A program made the position numbers and the translations under genes. Under the pieces are notes generated by a model. That model made no database searches. It had not been told where the DNA came from and worked only from the letters and a program-made list of their open reading frames with translations. A stretch of DNA of 64,000 nucleotides from positions 186,001 to 250,000 of the forward strand of contig JAIWNF010000050.1 of the NCBI GenBank assembly GCA_025093555.1. The letters are read 5' to 3'. This stretch comes from Circinella umbellata. Lineage: Eukaryota; Mucoromycota; Mucoromycetes; Mucorales; Lichtheimiaceae. Shown here one piece after another: positions 21,698 through 33,519 of this stretch (the stretch's first letter is position 1; every line of letters starts with the position of its first letter).

Positions 21698-22877
21698 TTT
21701 TATTTTCTCTGTAAATAATCACATCTATATAATATAATAGTAGTAGTAATAGCAGTAGTAGTAGGACTTGTAGAAGTAATAGCAGTAATTCATCTTCAAG
21801 CGATACTCGCTCTCATCGGTAGTAACCATAATAGTTTTATTTGTTGTACTGTACAGTATTTGCGACTTTGATGTATTGTATTACTCTTTTCTCCTTTTTT
21901 TAATTAACTTGCATCACTTTACAATGAATAAAAATAGTTTTTGCATCAGTCCAATATATATACATATATATATTTGTTATGTTATCATTGCCTGTATCTA
22001 TATTCTTTTATGTTAACTATTGTTTCTGAAAACGTAAAACCACGGAACAAGCCTTATCAATCATAGAAGTTAACAAGTCCGCTTGACTTGATTGTTGAAG
22101 ATATCTTAAAAGAAATAAAAGATGAACGGGCCCGTTGGTAAAAGAAAACTATTCAACCATCAATCCAGCTTGTATTACACAGGTTTGTCATTTTTTCCCT
22201 TTGAGGGTGGAAAAGAGTAGAAAAGGTATTAAAATAAAACAGAGACCTATCAAATTACCTAATTTCGGCGACGAGCATGTTGATCGGTTAAATTTCTATA
22301 TAAGGAACAAGGGGCGTGTGCGACATTTATTTTTTGATGTGCGGCTTCCGTGGCAGTCTTTTTTTTGGTTTTTGATATATTTTGACCCTAAATACAACTA
22401 GATAAAGAATAAATGTTGGTTCCTGATTATTTGGTACTTGGTGATCTTCCAAAAAACCACATGATTTTACTCCAGTAAAAAAATCAAATCTAAAAAAATT
22501 ATTTCACACATTTGAAACAACGCATCATCACCTTTATACTCTATTTTTCACGTACAAAACATAAAATTAATCGATAGCACTTTCTCTATAATAAAATAAA
22601 AGGTGTCGTGAAAGTATGAATGGCTGTAATGGCTTGATTTATTCTTTTGGGGTTAACCCAACGTTTGTGGTGTTGGACTTTGAATGGATGTGTGCGACCG
22701 GTTGCTGCCATAGGAGGAAAGCCGTCCGAGGAGGTGGTTGGTCGGGCCGCGTCACAAACCTAGAAATAAAATAAGAATCCCGCATATTATTACTTTTCTC
22801 TCCTTCTTTTCCTACTCGCACTTTGCTATTTTGCATATACATAATATCCACCTCACTCTACCTTTTTAATATAAGTC
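21698..22877. other. Intergenic region and probable YHM2 promoter
   Basis: No convincing gene. A plus-strand frame at 22135-22401 (88 codons) has no recognisable motif. Trinucleotide (TAG)n runs lie near 21735-21790. A GC-richer block near 22680-22755, about 150 bases before the YHM2 start, is a plausible promoter element. Confidence 0.35.
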
Positions 22878-24429
22878 ATGGCTCCCGTCGATACTACTCC
22901 CATCGATCCAAATGCTCCTTTGAAAAAGAAGCCCGTATCATACAAAAACTTAGCTCTTGGTGCAGGTAACTTATTGAAAAAAGAAAAAAAAAGGGAAGAG
23001 AGAAAGGTGATCTAAACATAGAACAAGGGGTAGAAGCTGTTACGATCTAGTCTGGTCGCAACTCACCTAAAACTTTATAAATTATATAGCTTTGAACTTG
23101 TTCGAAGTATCGACACTCGGTCAACCTTTTGAAGTAATCAAGACACAACTTGCTGCAAACCGTGGTCAATCTCTGGCTGAAGCACTCAAGACAATCTATA
23201 GTCGAGGTGGAGCTTTTGGATTTTATCAGGGATTAATTCCATGGGCATGGATTGAAGCCGCAAGTAAAGGTGCTGTCTTACTCTTTACTGCATCAGAATT
23301 CGAATATCGTTCTCTTGCAGCTGGTGCTTCTCCATTTATGGTGAGTAAGATTATTACTTTCATTGTTGGACGTAGACCTAAGTTGGATTTAGGCTGGATC
23401 TAGGTTGGGCGTTCATTATGGGTGCATGTACACGCCTCAGCACCCGTTCGAATTTCTTTACCCCTGTTTTTTTTTCTTTGTTTGTATGTTAACTCTTTAT
23501 GAAAATATTATTAGGCTGGTATTGTGGGTGGAATGACAGGTGGTATTGCTCAAGCATACTCAACGATGGGTTTCTGTACATTCATGAAAACAGTAGAAGT
23601 AACTAGACACAAATCAAGTAACGTATAAAATTCTCGCGTTTTTTTTTGGATTTGAAAAGGGAACATGAGTATATATAGTTCAAGGGATGTTTTTTTCACA
23701 CGTATCCTTTTGACACATGTGATTCACATTTTTAGGTGGAAATGAATCAACTTTTAAGATCGCAAACGATATTTTCAAACGCGAAGGTATTGCTGGTATT
23801 AATAAGGGTGTAAATGCTGTCGCAGTGCGTCAATGTACAAAGTAAGTTTCAAAGAAAAACCATGAGGAGAAAATTATGATCTGGGCAAAATCAGTAAAAG
23901 GAACAAGGAGATCTAATTTTATGGCTTTATTTGTTTATAATAACAATAATAAAAATAGTTGGGCTTCCCGCTTCGGAATTACCCGTTTCACACAAGATGC
24001 TATTGTTCGCGCAAAATACGGAAAGGATGCCGATATATCACGGGCCACAGCTATCGATAAAGCAATGGCTTCCATCACTGGCGGTGCGTTATCCTGCTGG
24101 AATCAGCCTATCGAAGTTATTCGTGTTGAGATGGTAAAGTATTCCTATTAAAACAAAAATGGTAGATTGTATCTACGATGCAAATTCTTATCTTTTAAAT
24201 ACAACTGTTCGCTGACGACAAACCTTCATTATAATAGCAATCACAATTAAAGACTCCAGGTCGTCCAGATAAAATGACAATTGTTACAGCAGCCAAATGG
24301 ATTCATCAGCATAATGGTATTAAAGGATTCTATCGTGGTGTATTGCCTCGTATTGGTCTTGGCGCCTGGCAAACACTCTGTATGGTCGCACTGGGTGATT
24401 ACTTCCGCGCTCTTTTCAATACAAACTAA
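22878..24429 (+). CDS. YHM2: Mitochondrial citrate/2-oxoglutarate carrier, Yhm2-like
   Basis: Exons 22878-22965, 23090-23340, 23515-23617, 23736-23841, 23959-24133 and 24238-24429 sum to 915 nt (304 aa). The product is a mitochondrial carrier family protein of the inner membrane. In yeast Yhm2 exchanges citrate for oxoglutarate, supplies cytosolic NADPH through a shuttle, and is found with mitochondrial nucleoids. Family-specific phrases are present: [13 protein letters not shown] at the N terminus, [85 protein letters not shown] and [16 protein letters not shown]. Length and three-repeat layout fit the family. The poorly conserved carrier signatures (PxE rather than PxD) are typical for Yhm2. 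The start is the only ATG giving the conserved N terminus. Confidence 0.93.
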
Positions 24430-25802
24430 AAAAAATTGTAAATTTCCTTTGTTCCTCTTTTTTTTCATTCAACATAAATCTAAACAATCGTAAATGTTCT
24501 TCCTTCTTTTACCGTTCACTCGTTTTTTGGTTTTTTTTTTTTGGCAAAAAAAAAAAACATATTCTCCGTCCAGAAAAATATACACACTTACACACGATGC
24601 ATCTTTTCATATACGCAAAGAATAAAAAAGAAATTAATAAAGTAATATACCACTACTAGTATTCACTTAGACAAGTCGTTGCTTTATTCATGTTTGAGTT
24701 TTTGAATGTAAACAGAATTTATATTAGATAGCAAATTGACACATGTGCTATTTGAGTAAATATAATATTGAATACTCAATACTAAAGAATTTTACACCAC
24801 TTCTCCCACACACAAAACTTTATTTTAAAGTAAGTATATTACCATTATGCTGAGTCATATTCATATATCTACACATTATATTTAAACAGATATTTATGGA
24901 CTGATACTTTTTGAAAATAATTTCTTGTTTATGTGGGGTTTCCAAGATAGAATCTTGCTATATGTTTCATAATTGATACCACCTATATAGAAGTTCCAGT
25001 TGGTAAACATGTCATAGTATAAAAAATATGTTTGATAGCACCATTACTGCCTCTATATGAAGTTATTTCTTAATATAATTTTGTATCCATTGTTAACATT
25101 ATCATGACTATAATATTTTCCCAACATTGGGAAAAGAATTCTTATTTTTATAAATGCAAAGCTTTCTTTTGCCTAAATTTATAGTTTGGTTAATAAATCA
25201 CTAATTGGTCGCACAAGGCGGGTTGTGGACTTTTGAAACGACTTGATCTGGTGAAACAACTCATTGGGCGTTTGTGAATAATGCTTTAGATGAGGAACTA
25301 CATGCTCTTATATGTATAGTATAGTGAAATCTCTAGCACTCCAAGAAGTAGAGCAATACATGTGTACCATTTTTTTAGGGTATAATAGGTCCATTTTTAT
25401 CTATCCATTCACTCATAATTAAGATATGCCTACATTACAATAAAATTATTGATATAGTTACCTATAATATATTTAGACAAATAAAAAACTAAAAGCTGTG
25501 ATATTCTGCTATTAACAACACAGCGATGTTTCGCAAAAATGTTGCCAAACAGGAAAAGTATATCAGCTTTTCATTATATGCTTTAAATATTTGGTGAGAC
25601 ATTAACTCCTTATTTTGGTGATCTTAAAATTTTTGTTTTTCTATACTGCTTATCATATGCAATCAATATAGCTTAGATTGATAGCATGAACAATTATTTT
25701 ATAAAGCAACGGAATCTTGTGTGACTATCCACTTCAGTTAATATATATCATATTGTACTATTAATTTATATACTCCTTCAATTATTGAAGCAATCATTAC
25801 TA

Positions 25803-25849
<47 letters not shown>

Positions 25850-26950
25850 CGAAAGTGCTTTGTAGACAAACATACTTCCCATGAAAAAGAATAATATATT
25901 TTATATTCCAGTCTTACAATCTCATTCGTCTACTAAATTAACAATACTCAACAAATAAATGCCTCTTCAATAATAGTTTATGAAGAGAGAATATCATCAT
26001 TAATAGTTTTCTATAGAAATATATCTTCTATGGTCGTTTTTTACTTTAAAGTCGTTTTTGACATGTTATATGATTATAAATATACAATTTGCGTTTTTGA
26101 TCGTACGATTAAAGAGCAGCTCTCTTTTGCTTCATGCTGGAGTCAAATGACTTTTTTTTTAGTCTCTCTACTTCATTGGAATTAGCGATTTGGATTATAA
26201 GATCTACACTAATGAAAAAAAAAAAAAAACTAAATTCAAAATGTTGTTTTGATTATAAGCTATAGGCCTCACTCTTTAATAGTATCTTTCTACTTTATGT
26301 GCCTTATTTGGCAACAATAATAACAACATACAGCAATATTGTTGGTTTTTTTATACACATTCGATCAGGATGTTAGTTCAATCCCCACCAAAAAAAAAAC
26401 TCTGTGTAACATTACCAATTTTGTCAATTTAAAGTTGCACAAAAAATTAGAAAGGCTTTCACAATTTGGACAATGTTCGGCTCGATAACAGCGGAGAGAA
26501 ACCCGCGTAATCAGCGTTACCGCATTCAAATTGAAAATAAGAAATCTTATATGATGAGTTGGCTTTACAAAGATAGTAATAGTAGATTAGGGACATCGGA
26601 ATGTTTACGTGTCGATATTGGGCCATATCTGACAAACTTTCTTATCCTTTAATATTTTTTAAAGTAGAGATGTCGTAGTCAAAAATAACAGCTATATTCA
26701 TTTTCCTTTTTGGATTATTTTGTGTTACTTCTTTACAAAGACATTTGATTTTTATGATGCCACGTAGTTATATCCATACCACCGTCACTTTACCATATTA
26801 TCCATTTGAACACGTATACATTCCATAGTCACGAACACGTATCCAATCTACAATCATTCCACGTATATTATTATTATTAGTCTTACATATATTTATCATT
26901 ATTCATAATCGTTAGGAAAACATATAAATAGCTGTTCATAATTAAAACAA
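24430..26950. other. Gene-poor AT-rich tract
   Basis: No supported gene. It includes an (AT)n microsatellite at 25806-25846. A 59-codon frame at 26473-26652 (MFGSITAERNPRNQRYRIQI and following) has coding-like composition but no known family, and may be a stranded exon. Confidence 0.4.
25806..25846. repeat. (AT)n microsatellite
   Basis: About 41 bases of uninterrupted alternating A and T. Confidence 0.9.
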
Positions 26951-26961
26951 TCAACCTCTTC

Positions 26962-27060
26962 CTGCCTCGCTTCGCTCGGCTAAATGAGCCCCTTCGCTTC
27001 GCTCCGGGTCATTTAACGGCATACGGTTTCGCTGCGCATTCGCTGTGGAAAAAATGCTGT
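26962..27060. repeat. GC-rich repeat, copy 2
   Basis: Contains CCTGCCTCGCTTCGCTCGGC and a phrase ending CCGGGTCATTTAACG, homologous to the island at 16.17-16.31 kb. It lies about 0.5 kb beyond the 3' end of the second helicase relic. It is followed by 4-5 degenerate units of roughly 35 bases (ATGCTTTATAT...GAGGTTGTAGAAACAAA) up to about 27200. Confidence 0.6.
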
Positions 27061-27479
27061 ATCAGAGGTTGTAGAAAAAAAATACTGCTGTATCTGAGGC
27101 TGTAGAAACAAAATGCTTTATATGAAGTCATGGAAACAAATGCTTTATATTGAGGTTGTAGAAACAAATACTTTATATATGAGTTTGTGGAAAAGAAATA
27201 ATCTACTTTGGAAGAGGAAATAACTTTTTTTTCTCTTTTTTTTAAAAATTTACTTATTGTAGTTTACCACTAAATTTAACTATAATAACCTGATCTACTA
27301 TTTATACGCCAAATAATGTTAAACTGTCAATTCTTTTATTGTATAACATATATTATTACGTATTGGGAGAGCGTATTGGGAGAGAAAAGAGAAAATATAC
27401 GAAAGAAGAAACAAAAAATATACGACAGTGAATCAGTGAACAAAAAGTCTAAGTAGTTGTAGTTGTAGTTTGTTCAGCT

Positions 27480-27830
27480 CATGCTGTTGGTGGTGGTGTT
27501 AATAGTATCTCATAATATACAATGTTGACGGTAGATGGTGCTGTGGTAGTAAATAATAACAGATTGGTAGCAATGTATATATTATTTGGATTTTCTGCTC
27601 TGGACAGAGCAACATAGAGTTGGCCATGTGCAAGTATACCTTATTGCAGGCAAATACCGACGTGCTGAAAGATTCGATCCTGTGTCTTATGTATAGTCAT
27701 TTAAAATATTGGTCGAACAAAGACAGCAGCAATAATTTAGGTAAAGTCATCGGTTTATGTTTTCAAATTCAATCCTACGACGAACATTTCTTTTATTTAT
27801 TCAAGTGATAGTTATAGAGTGTAACGCGTC
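27480..27830 (-). pseudogene. PIF1-like/Helitron helicase relic, C-terminal part (copy 2)
   Basis: The minus strand reads VRPIF, stop, MTIHKTQDRIFQHVGICLQ, stop, GILAHGQLYVALSRAENP and then NNIYIATN, ending STVNIVYYEILL. These are the MTINKSQGQ and GQLYVALSR blocks (motif VI region) that close PIF1/Helitron helicases. In-frame stops at the two positions shown, and loss of the upstream motifs, mark it as a relic. An ENRFSADG-like segment near 27830 (NKRFSADGTPLLIDALHS) may belong to the same element but I could not place it. Confidence 0.7.
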
Positions 27831-29170
27831 GATGAGTAGTGGAGTCCCATCGGCACTGAAACGTTTGTTGTATATAACTGTTTATAGTTAATTCATTGAA
27901 TAGTAGTAATAGTAATTAATAAGATGGCTCGAATCGATCACTTTATTCAGAAAAATTCTATTTCCATTAATTCACTATTTTTTGTTTAGTTAAAGTGCAT
28001 TTGACTGAAGGCTATCCGTTGAGAACTCGTTAGTAATAGTATATATTTAAGTTGTTAAAAAAAGTAGCAATGCCTTTTTTGTCTTGTACGTAGCTCTTGA
28101 CACGATTTCATTTTTAATAGAAGTTGATGACATCTCCCTGTCTCACTTTGCAGTTACGCATAATACATGCTAAAATAGAATTTTGTGCCAAAATGTGTAA
28201 ATCGGTCTGTGATATATTTGATATATTAAACAATAATGTCTTTTAAAATCGAAGAATATGTAGTTAGAAAAAGAACTGGAGATATGGAAAGAAAAATGTT
28301 GATTACATGGATCATCAAGAGTACCTACGTAATGTATCAGCAGTTACCCCCACATAACATACCTAGTACACTGTTCCAAAAAGCAATAACACTAATACAA
28401 TTTACAACAATTTCGGATCGAGTGCCTTTACTAACAACAGTAATTAGCTGTCAAGATAATCAGTAAACAGCAAATTTTTAATTATAGCAAATGTTACTTT
28501 TTTTTGTCGGGGTTTTATGAATTACCAAAAACGTTAATTATAACGACCATTCGTCTTTTAATAGTAGATAAACATTATCTTTCAACTTATATTTTATTCT
28601 TTAATTATCTTTTGTTCTATTCTATTTTCTATTGGCTACGGTATTGATCCGCCAAAAATATTACGACAGAGAATAGTAGTAGAAAAATATTTATTTTCTT
28701 GTAGTGCGCTAGTACTACGTAGTAGTAGTAGTAGTAGTAGTAGTAGTTAGTAGGATGATGATGATCATGTGGTCTCAAAAGTAATAATTCATAAGAAATT
28801 GTTGCTATTGTTGTTCGAAAATGCATAAGGGTTAATGGTGAATACTGAAAAAGAAGAAAAATGGTATGCTCCATGTAATACGTACTAGCGTTATTGCTAA
28901 TATCGGCTAGTCCATCACTGATAATGACACGTAATTTGTATTGCATGCCAATATAGAAAAAATTAATGATATCATCACGTGTAAAAGAAGTTTTATTTCT
29001 TGTTTGGCTGCTTTTTTGAGTTCTTCTTTATTTGTTGTTGCCGTTGATGGCGGTGGTGGAGGTGCTACCCCAGGTAGGTATTTTAATACTTTAGATGGGT
29101 GCTAAATAAAATGTTAGTACCTAATTTGCCACGATTATACATATATAAATCATTATAAATTATATACATC
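27831..29170. other. Gene-poor tract with a (GTA)n microsatellite
   Basis: No supported gene. A GTA/TAG trinucleotide run lies at about 28717-28747. The frame at 28236-28466 (76 codons) has no motif I recognise. Confidence 0.4.
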
Positions 29171-29650
29171 AAATATAACCTAGTTTATAATTTGATACAT
29201 TCTTTAAGTCGAACCACTTCGTTTTAGAACCAACATACGAGTCAAAATGATGCAATATTGCAACTAGCGTAGTACCTTTAGGATTGATTATCTGAGCATG
29301 TTTTCTCGCCAAAAAGTAGTAAACACGTCGCAAGTTATATAAGTAAGCAAATCCATCTAAAAACATTAACTCAGTAGCAAAAAAGGTTGCTGAATTTGTG
29401 ACAGCCATAACTTCATTGAATCTCATATTGAGCTTTGTTGCAATGGCACCACCAAGCTCTTTTTCATGCTGTTGATAAGATCCAATACCATGTCATTTCA
29501 AAAACTTTATCATTTTTATTCTTTCTTCACCAGGTACAAAATCGCGAAGTTGCTTATACGCCATATCAAGTCTCTGTGGTAAAACAACAACATCATTATC
29601 CCATTGTGTATCGTTTTTGATTTCAAAGGAAACAATTCCAATTTTTGTGC
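29169..29650 (-). pseudogene. Unknown protein frame with one in-frame TGA
   Basis: A single minus-strand frame starts near 29650 with MRTKIGIVSFEIKNDTQWDN, reaches GEERIKMIKFLK, meets TGA (near 29487), and continues with HGIGSYQQHEKELGGAIATK and MRFNEVMAVTNSATFFATEL to a stop at 29169. Total length would be about 160 codons, with normal-looking amino acid composition on both sides of the TGA. IVSFEIKND could be a strand with acidic residues as in nuclease-like folds, but that is a weak guess. No family recognised. Possibly a gene recently lost, or an exon with an unseen intron. Confidence 0.4.
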
Positions 29651-30081
29651 GCATTTCTTATGTAGGTTTGATTTTATCTGTTTAAAAAATAAATAAAAAG
29701 GCATTAGAAAGATCGGTGTTCGCTTTGATGGATATTTGACTTGACGTGTATATATTAAACTGTGAAAAAATACGTACCAATGATAAGCTAATACAAAAAA
29801 ATATATAATATATGTACGTATAAAGAGTCTTTTATATTATGAGCAATATGAAGTCTTTTAAATAAGTGAAGAAGATAAAATGAGAATATGAGCAGAGTGG
29901 GGGTTTTTTAAGTGATGATGAAAATACAACTTTGAATTTGCGTAAGCTTTATAAGGATAAGGGGTTTTCGAGTGATGATAAAGATAAAACAATAAAATTG
30001 CTTGAATTTGATAAGAGTATAAAAAAATTTAAGGTTTTTAAATTGAAAAAGATTACTCAAAAAAAAACATGAGAGAAAAAG

Positions 30082-30117
<36 letters not shown>

Positions 30118-30540
30118 ATGTCAAATTTGAATCAGTAAAGACTTGATAATGCGACACGAGAGTTTTTTTATTGAATCACCAGATAAACACAATTGTTCTG
30201 GACCAGAAAAAAAAGACAATCAGAAAGTAAATTATAAATATTTATGCAAAATGCTTAATTGGTTTTGATATTTAGTTATGCTTGTTTACGTTTACCATGT
30301 CACCGCAGAAATATGTACCCATTATAACACTGGAACTTCCTAAAAAGCACTTTTGGCACTGGAAAATTGCACAATAGCACTGGAAAATATAATCTCATTC
30401 TGTATAGAAAACAGACTCTTTTTTTAAATGAAAAACGAAATTTCTTGATAAGGATGCATTTTACTCGCTTTTTACTTATCAACCAAAAACATTGTAAATT
30501 ACTACTGCAAATACCCTAATTATCACTGGAATTGTTATGC
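29651..30540. other. Gene-poor tract with a (GT)n microsatellite
   Basis: A run of GT dinucleotides lies at about 30084-30115. From about 30300 the phrase CACTGGAA recurs several times, leading into the tandem array that follows. Confidence 0.5.
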
Positions 30541-31400
30541 AGCAAACGTCCTTAAAAAAACATTTAACCTACAACGCTGAAACTTCTATAGTATATAAAA
30601 TGGAACATTTCAAACTGGTTTATCAAGTCGTTTTGTTATATAGTGTTGTGACCATATTAGTAAGATCACTTAATGATACTGGAAATACACGAAATGACAC
30701 TGGAAATTTTCGACACCAGACCTTTTAAAAAAAAAACTCAAGCTACCACGCTGAGACTTCTAAAGTATATAAAATGAAACATTTCAAACTGGTTTATCAA
30801 GTCGTTTTGTTATATAGTGTTATGATATTGTCACTCCATGACCATATTAGTAAGATCACGTAATGATACTGGAAATACACGAAATGACACTGGAAATTTT
30901 CGGCACCAGACCTTTTGAAAAAAAAACTCAAGCTACCACGCTGAGACTTCTAAAGTATATAAAATGGAACATTGCAAACTGGTTTATCAACTCGCTTTGT
31001 TATATAGTGTTATGATATTGTCACTCCATGACCATATTAGTAAGATCACGTAATGATACTGGAAATACACGAAATGACACTGGAAATTTTCGACACCAGA
31101 CCTTTTGAAAAAAAAACTCAAGCTACCACGCTGAGACTTCTAAAGTATATAAAATGGAACATTGCAAACTGGTTTATCAACTCGCTTTGTTATATAGTGT
31201 TATGATATTGCCACTCCATGACCATATTAGTAAGATCACGTAATGATACTGGAAATACACGAAATGACACTGGAAATTTTCGACACCAGACCTTTTGAAA
31301 AAAAAACTCAAATTATCGCGTTGAGGCTTCTATAGTATATAAAATGGGACATTTCAAACTGGTTGATCAGGTTGCTTTGTTCTATAGTGTTATGATATTT
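30540..31400 (+). repeat. 190-bp tandem repeat array, about 4.5 units
   Basis: Successive units start with CCTTTTGAAAAAAAAACTCA at 30721 (variant), 30911, 31101 and 31291, giving a period of exactly 190 bases. An incomplete, more diverged first unit begins near 30545 and lacks about 18 bases; the last unit degrades near 31400. Each unit contains GATACTGGAAATACACG and GACACTGGAAATTTTCG. Adjacent central units are nearly identical. No reading frame runs through the array. Confidence 0.9.
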
Positions 31401-32460
31401 CCCAGTAGCAACCATATAACCATGTTATTAACACAATAACAGAGAAACTAGCCCATATATGGATGAAATGAATGGCTTTTTCAAAATGATGTTGTTGAAA
31501 AGCTTTTCTGTACCACAACATGGCTTAAAATACTAACCTACCATGTGGATTGTTTAACTCACTTATCTCTACAAACAGTAATATGTAAACAGTGAGTTTA
31601 AAAAATAGATCTTGACTCAAAACAAACCAAATAGTTCTAGTATTTGGTTTTTTTTCACCCTGTGATACAAATAAGCAATCAACTAATGGATTGTTTCCAC
31701 CTCTTTAATTTTTTTTCTTCTGTACGCGTAAGCGTACCCAAGTTAAAGTCTTGGATTAGCATTTGATTTAATTTATAAATTTAAACCACACATTCAATCA
31801 CCAAGATGGACTTCCATTTTATAATTCAATCCCCAATCTACCCCGTTCACAATTTCAATGCCGACGTTGTACACTGATTTACAAAAAAAAAATATTTGAA
31901 GGGCACAGCACATGCTGGAGTGTACTGGTTTAGACCTCATAACTAGAGGTTATCCTGATAAGTATACTATAAGTTTTTGATAGAAGATTGCTTGAAAAAT
32001 AATATTCTAGTACTAACTGTCACACATGTATGGACAATATTAGCGAAGTTACTGAAAATAGCTTCAAACGTCAAAGAAGGTGTGTATTATAGTGAGATGC
32101 CTATTTATACAATATTACGGTAACTCGTATCCTATAATTTAAACAATAATGATCTGAACTTTTAGCTCCCATATATATAGAGATGTCGAGTGTAGGAGCA
32201 ACAACAACAACAACAAAATAGAAAAAGCAATAATCAAAAGAAGCAGAGCGCAGAAAAGAAACAACCAAGAACTGCAGCAAAACGATAATGACAGTCAAAA
32301 AGTACTGTAGTATTTATCCCAATTATTATTTTAAAATATATTTATATACGTAAATAAAGAATATATAGCTATAGTCATTTATTATATAACACTGGAAATA
32401 TGCATCTTATCTATTGTCACTGTGAATTTGTGGTTTTACACTTTTATTTTCTGTCCACGA
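31401..32460. other. Gene-poor tract
   Basis: No supported gene. A short (CAA)n run lies near 32200. Confidence 0.4.
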
Positions 32461-32464
32461 AAAC

Positions 32465-32620
32465 TCGCTGTTTTACACTGTTTATTTGTGTACACTGCAA
32501 ATCGCTAGTATTACACTGATTATTTAGTACACTGCAAATCACTAGTCTTACACTGATTATTTAGTACACTGCAAATCACTAGTCTTGCACTATTTACTTC
32601 GTACACTGAAATCTACTAAA
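32465..32620 (+). repeat. Short tandem repeats of about 37 bp
   Basis: The unit TTACACTGATTATTTAGTAC plus ACTGCAAATCACTAGTC recurs about three times with changes (near 32485, 32535 and 32575, with flanking partial copies). The surrounding 300 bases keep the phrase CACTG or CCAGTG, echoing the 190-bp array upstream. Confidence 0.65.
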
Positions 32621-33519
32621 CTGTTAGAGCCCCTCCAATTTCCAGTGTATAAGCATAATCAGTGTCAAAATGTATGCTTCCAGTGCCAATCCTTACTGCA
32701 GTGTGTGGTATTCTGTCAATACCAATAATTTATCAATGTGTTCAGATATTATGGGTGCCATTTTTATATTATTAGCTTTGTGAGTTTTGTACTGTACTCT
32801 AGTTTTTTTTTTCAAGAATAAGCAATTTATTTGTATAGTAGCATCCACAAATAGAATGTATGACGTAACACAATGGATGTCTTGCCAGCGAAGGTAAATC
32901 CAAAAGGTTTGTCCTTCTTCCTAAAACAGTAGACCACTTAAAAAGAGGGATGCAGTAATTTTATTTAGAGAAGAAATGGTACTAATTTTACTCATCTAAC
33001 TATATTGAATACGCATGACATACTACAAACGACCATGATCTACGCAAAAATGGTTCAGAACAACAATGGCTTTTAACGTGGATATTGTTATCTTCTACCT
33101 CTTTATGAAACTCTTTCTAACTGAATTCATTTTATATTATATTGCCATTATCTTTTTCTACGTATCCCCTCTCTATCTATATCTTTGACTCTCACCATAC
33201 CATATCTTTCTAACCTCAAAAACCTTTTTTTCACCCATTCACTGGATATTATAGTGCACAGAAGCAGCTTAAAATGCGGTAAGTTTGATCAAGACAAACA
33301 TTCCAAGTATAGAAACATATTCAAATCGAAATCTTTCAAATGGAAAATGGTGACAAAAGCTTATTTACTATTATTTTATTCATATGGAGGGAAATATATT
33401 TAAATCACATTTTCCATATATGGAAAACGTTAGTGACATACAGACAGGGTAAGCAAATACTAAAGGCGCTTTCAAAATTCGTTATAAAACGCCTAAAAGG
33501 GGGAGGAGCGACATCATGT
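32621..33519. other. Intergenic sequence
   Basis: No supported gene. The 60-72 codon frames at 33185-33546 lack motifs and partly run over the 3' end of the RNase T2 gene. Confidence 0.35.

Noticed and set aside
27050..31400. CRISPR array
   Set aside because: Repeat units are contiguous or degenerate with no unique spacers, and the DNA is from a eukaryote.
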